Source of the DNA: Caldilineaceae bacterium
GTDB taxonomy: Bacteria; Chloroflexota; Anaerolineae; Caldilineales; Caldilineaceae
DNA length: 64,000 nucleotides
Direction: 5' to 3'
NCBI GenBank assembly: GCA_019637645.1
Contig: JAHBVH010000002.1
Coordinates: forward strand, 121,166 to 185,165
The notes under the pieces were generated by a model that was not told the origin of the DNA, searched no databases, and saw only the letters and a program-made list of their open reading frames with translations. The position numbers and the translations under genes are program-made. Shown piece by piece: positions 63,154 to 64,000 of the stretch. Each line of letters opens with the position of its first letter. The stretch's first letter is position 1.

Positions 63154-63387
63154 ATGAAGCGAGTTTTCCCGTCTTACTTGTATTTCTGATTCTAGCGGTA
63201 TCTTTCTCCTCCGTGTATGCTGTCGTGTATCCAATACTATTTCAGCTGTGTCGGACAGGTTCCTGCTCTTCCTGGTCCAGAAAATTATGTGTTTTGGAAG
63301 ACTTATACGTATGCAATGTTTGAGGACGACCCATACTTCGGCAAGCCAATGCTCCTGCCATATGACTCCACACAGAAAACTGAATGA
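63154..63387 (+). pseudogene. Frameshifted small exported protein gene
   Basis: The frame of ATG 63154 gives MKRVFPSYLYF and stops. The +2 frame then supplies a signal-like helix (LLVFLILAVSFSSVYA). The first frame resumes near 63244 with SCVGQVPALPGPENYVFWKT and continues to TGA 63385-63387 (ending LLPYDSTQKTE). Two compensating frameshifts would restore a ~78-residue exported protein. It starts 11 bases after the stop of the previous gene. Sequencing error is possible, but the gene looks broken as given. Confidence 0.55.
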
Positions 63388-63428
63388 ACCTAATGGATAG
63401 CGAAACGATGTCCGAGATTGATGAGAAA

Positions 63429-63458
63429 CTGATTGAAACTTATTTGTCTGCCAGTGGG
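63429..63458. repeat. Partial copy of the 62432 element
   Basis: CTGATTGAAACTTATTTGTC and the following TGCCAGTGGGG match 62432-62461 at most positions. The inverted partner arm is not seen here. Together with the first copy it flanks the AT-rich pair of small genes. Confidence 0.65.
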
Positions 63459-63499
63459 GTTGTCATCAACAACCAGTTATAAAGGATAAAGGTGTTTGA

Positions 63500-64000
63500 A
63501 TGGCAAAAGGTAATGAAGAGCGTTTCATTCTGTCAGATGGGGCAAACTTGTGGACAATCACGAGTGGTTCAGGTGTGCCCGTTTTGATATTTAATGGAGG
63601 TCCAGGTTGCGATGACTATTTGGGACCAGTAGCTGACTTAATCAGTGGACGTTGTCAAGTGGTGCGCTTTGAACCGCGTGGCTGTGGACGGTCAGATTGG
63701 GATGGCAACTATGGTCTAGAAACACTTTTGACTGATGCGGAAAATATTCGATGTGCATATCAATTCGAGCAAGTCGTTGTGCTAGGGCATAGCGCTGGCC
63801 CGAATGTAGCATTGGCTTACGCGCTGCGCTATCCTGAGCGGACGCTGGGGGTGATCGGGATAGCGGGTGGTAAATTCGTGGATGATCGAGCGTGGCATGA
63901 GACTTATCGGACACGACGTGACATCGAGGGTGAGGATGTCGGTGGTAAAGTATTTCATGCCGATCCAAGGGTGAACTCTCAAGGAAATGCGGACTGGAAG
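63500..64000 (+). CDS. Proline-iminopeptidase-like alpha/beta hydrolase, N-terminal part (167 aa seen)
   Basis: ATG 63500 follows AAAGGTG and the frame is open to the window end. The visible part shows VPVLIFNGGPGCDDYL (oxyanion HGGPG-like, with Asn for His), FEPRGCGRSDW and the nucleophile elbow VVLGHSAGPNVALAYAL (Ser near residue 96). This fits prolyl aminopeptidases and related S33 hydrolases, usually cytoplasmic. The cap and the rest of the triad are beyond the window. The substrate could be a peptide or a small ester. Confidence 0.8.
   Translation, partial: MAKGNEERFILSDGANLWTITSGSGVPVLIFNGGPGCDDYLGPVADLISGRCQVVRFEPRGCGRSDWDGNYGLETLLTDAENIRCAYQFEQVVVLGHSAGPNVALAYALRYPERTLGVIGIAGGKFVDDRAWHETYRTRRDIEGEDVGGKVFHADPRVNSQGNADWK

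Noticed and set aside
1..64000. tRNA, rRNA or transposase genes
   Set aside because: I looked through the gaps for cloverleaf-like sequences with TTCGAATC-type arms and for transposase motifs and found none I could support.

Overview
The window looks like a stretch of chromosome from a member of the Chloroflexota (Anaerolineae/Caldilineae-like). This is inferred from gene content, not from a marker gene. The supporting signs are a BTAD/SARP-AAA-TPR regulator, lipoproteins with a Thr/Pro/Ala-rich tail after the lipobox, a very large secreted protein ending in YLPLIYR, an FMN-riboswitch-controlled NMT1/THI5-type ABC importer of the RibXY kind, and an archaeal-type HMG-CoA synthase beside a class II HMG-CoA reductase. 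No rRNA, tRNA, CRISPR array, prophage or insertion sequence was recognised.

Layout. 1-15.3 kb is a minus-strand catabolic locus. It opens with a FadR-type GntR regulator that has its own promoter and a palindromic operator. Then come two Opp/Dpp-type permeases and a family 5 binding lipoprotein without ATPase genes, a PHP-domain protein, an orphan protein, two alpha/alpha-hairpin (glycosidase-like) proteins, a kelch propeller and three related beta-propeller hydrolase-like proteins. 15.7-21.7 kb holds a membrane protein, a galactonate-dehydratase-like enolase-superfamily enzyme and the SARP-type regulator. The locus probably imports and breaks down an unidentified sugar-acid-containing glycan. 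22.1-32.3 kb is one gene for a 3411-residue multidomain surface protein.

32.4-41.4 kb carries a Gfo/Idh/MocA oxidoreductase, then surE and gltX, then a probable riboflavin importer (permease, binding lipoprotein, ATPase). The importer lies behind a promoter, an FMN riboswitch and two terminator-like hairpins. A Yip1-like protein and an alpha/beta hydrolase precede it. 41.8-51.0 kb is plus-strand: a CapA-like protein, a DsbA-like thioredoxin, a DsbB-cytochrome c fusion, a secreted protein, pth and mfd.

51.1-57.7 kb is minus-strand: HMG-CoA reductase and synthase (mevalonate pathway) with a HepT-like remnant behind them, then three proteins resembling an orphan complex I/Mrp membrane arm. 58.1-62.4 kb is plus-strand: a small membrane protein and a heterodimeric ABC exporter with one degenerate ATP site. 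The last 1.6 kb is more AT-rich, with a small secreted protein, a frameshifted gene, a repeated element and the start of a proline-iminopeptidase-like hydrolase.

Long inverted repeats occur in many intergenic gaps. Several share a GACCTG(N)CAGGTTT core and others share TCCGCGTCC. All function calls come from reading the sequence; no database search was run.
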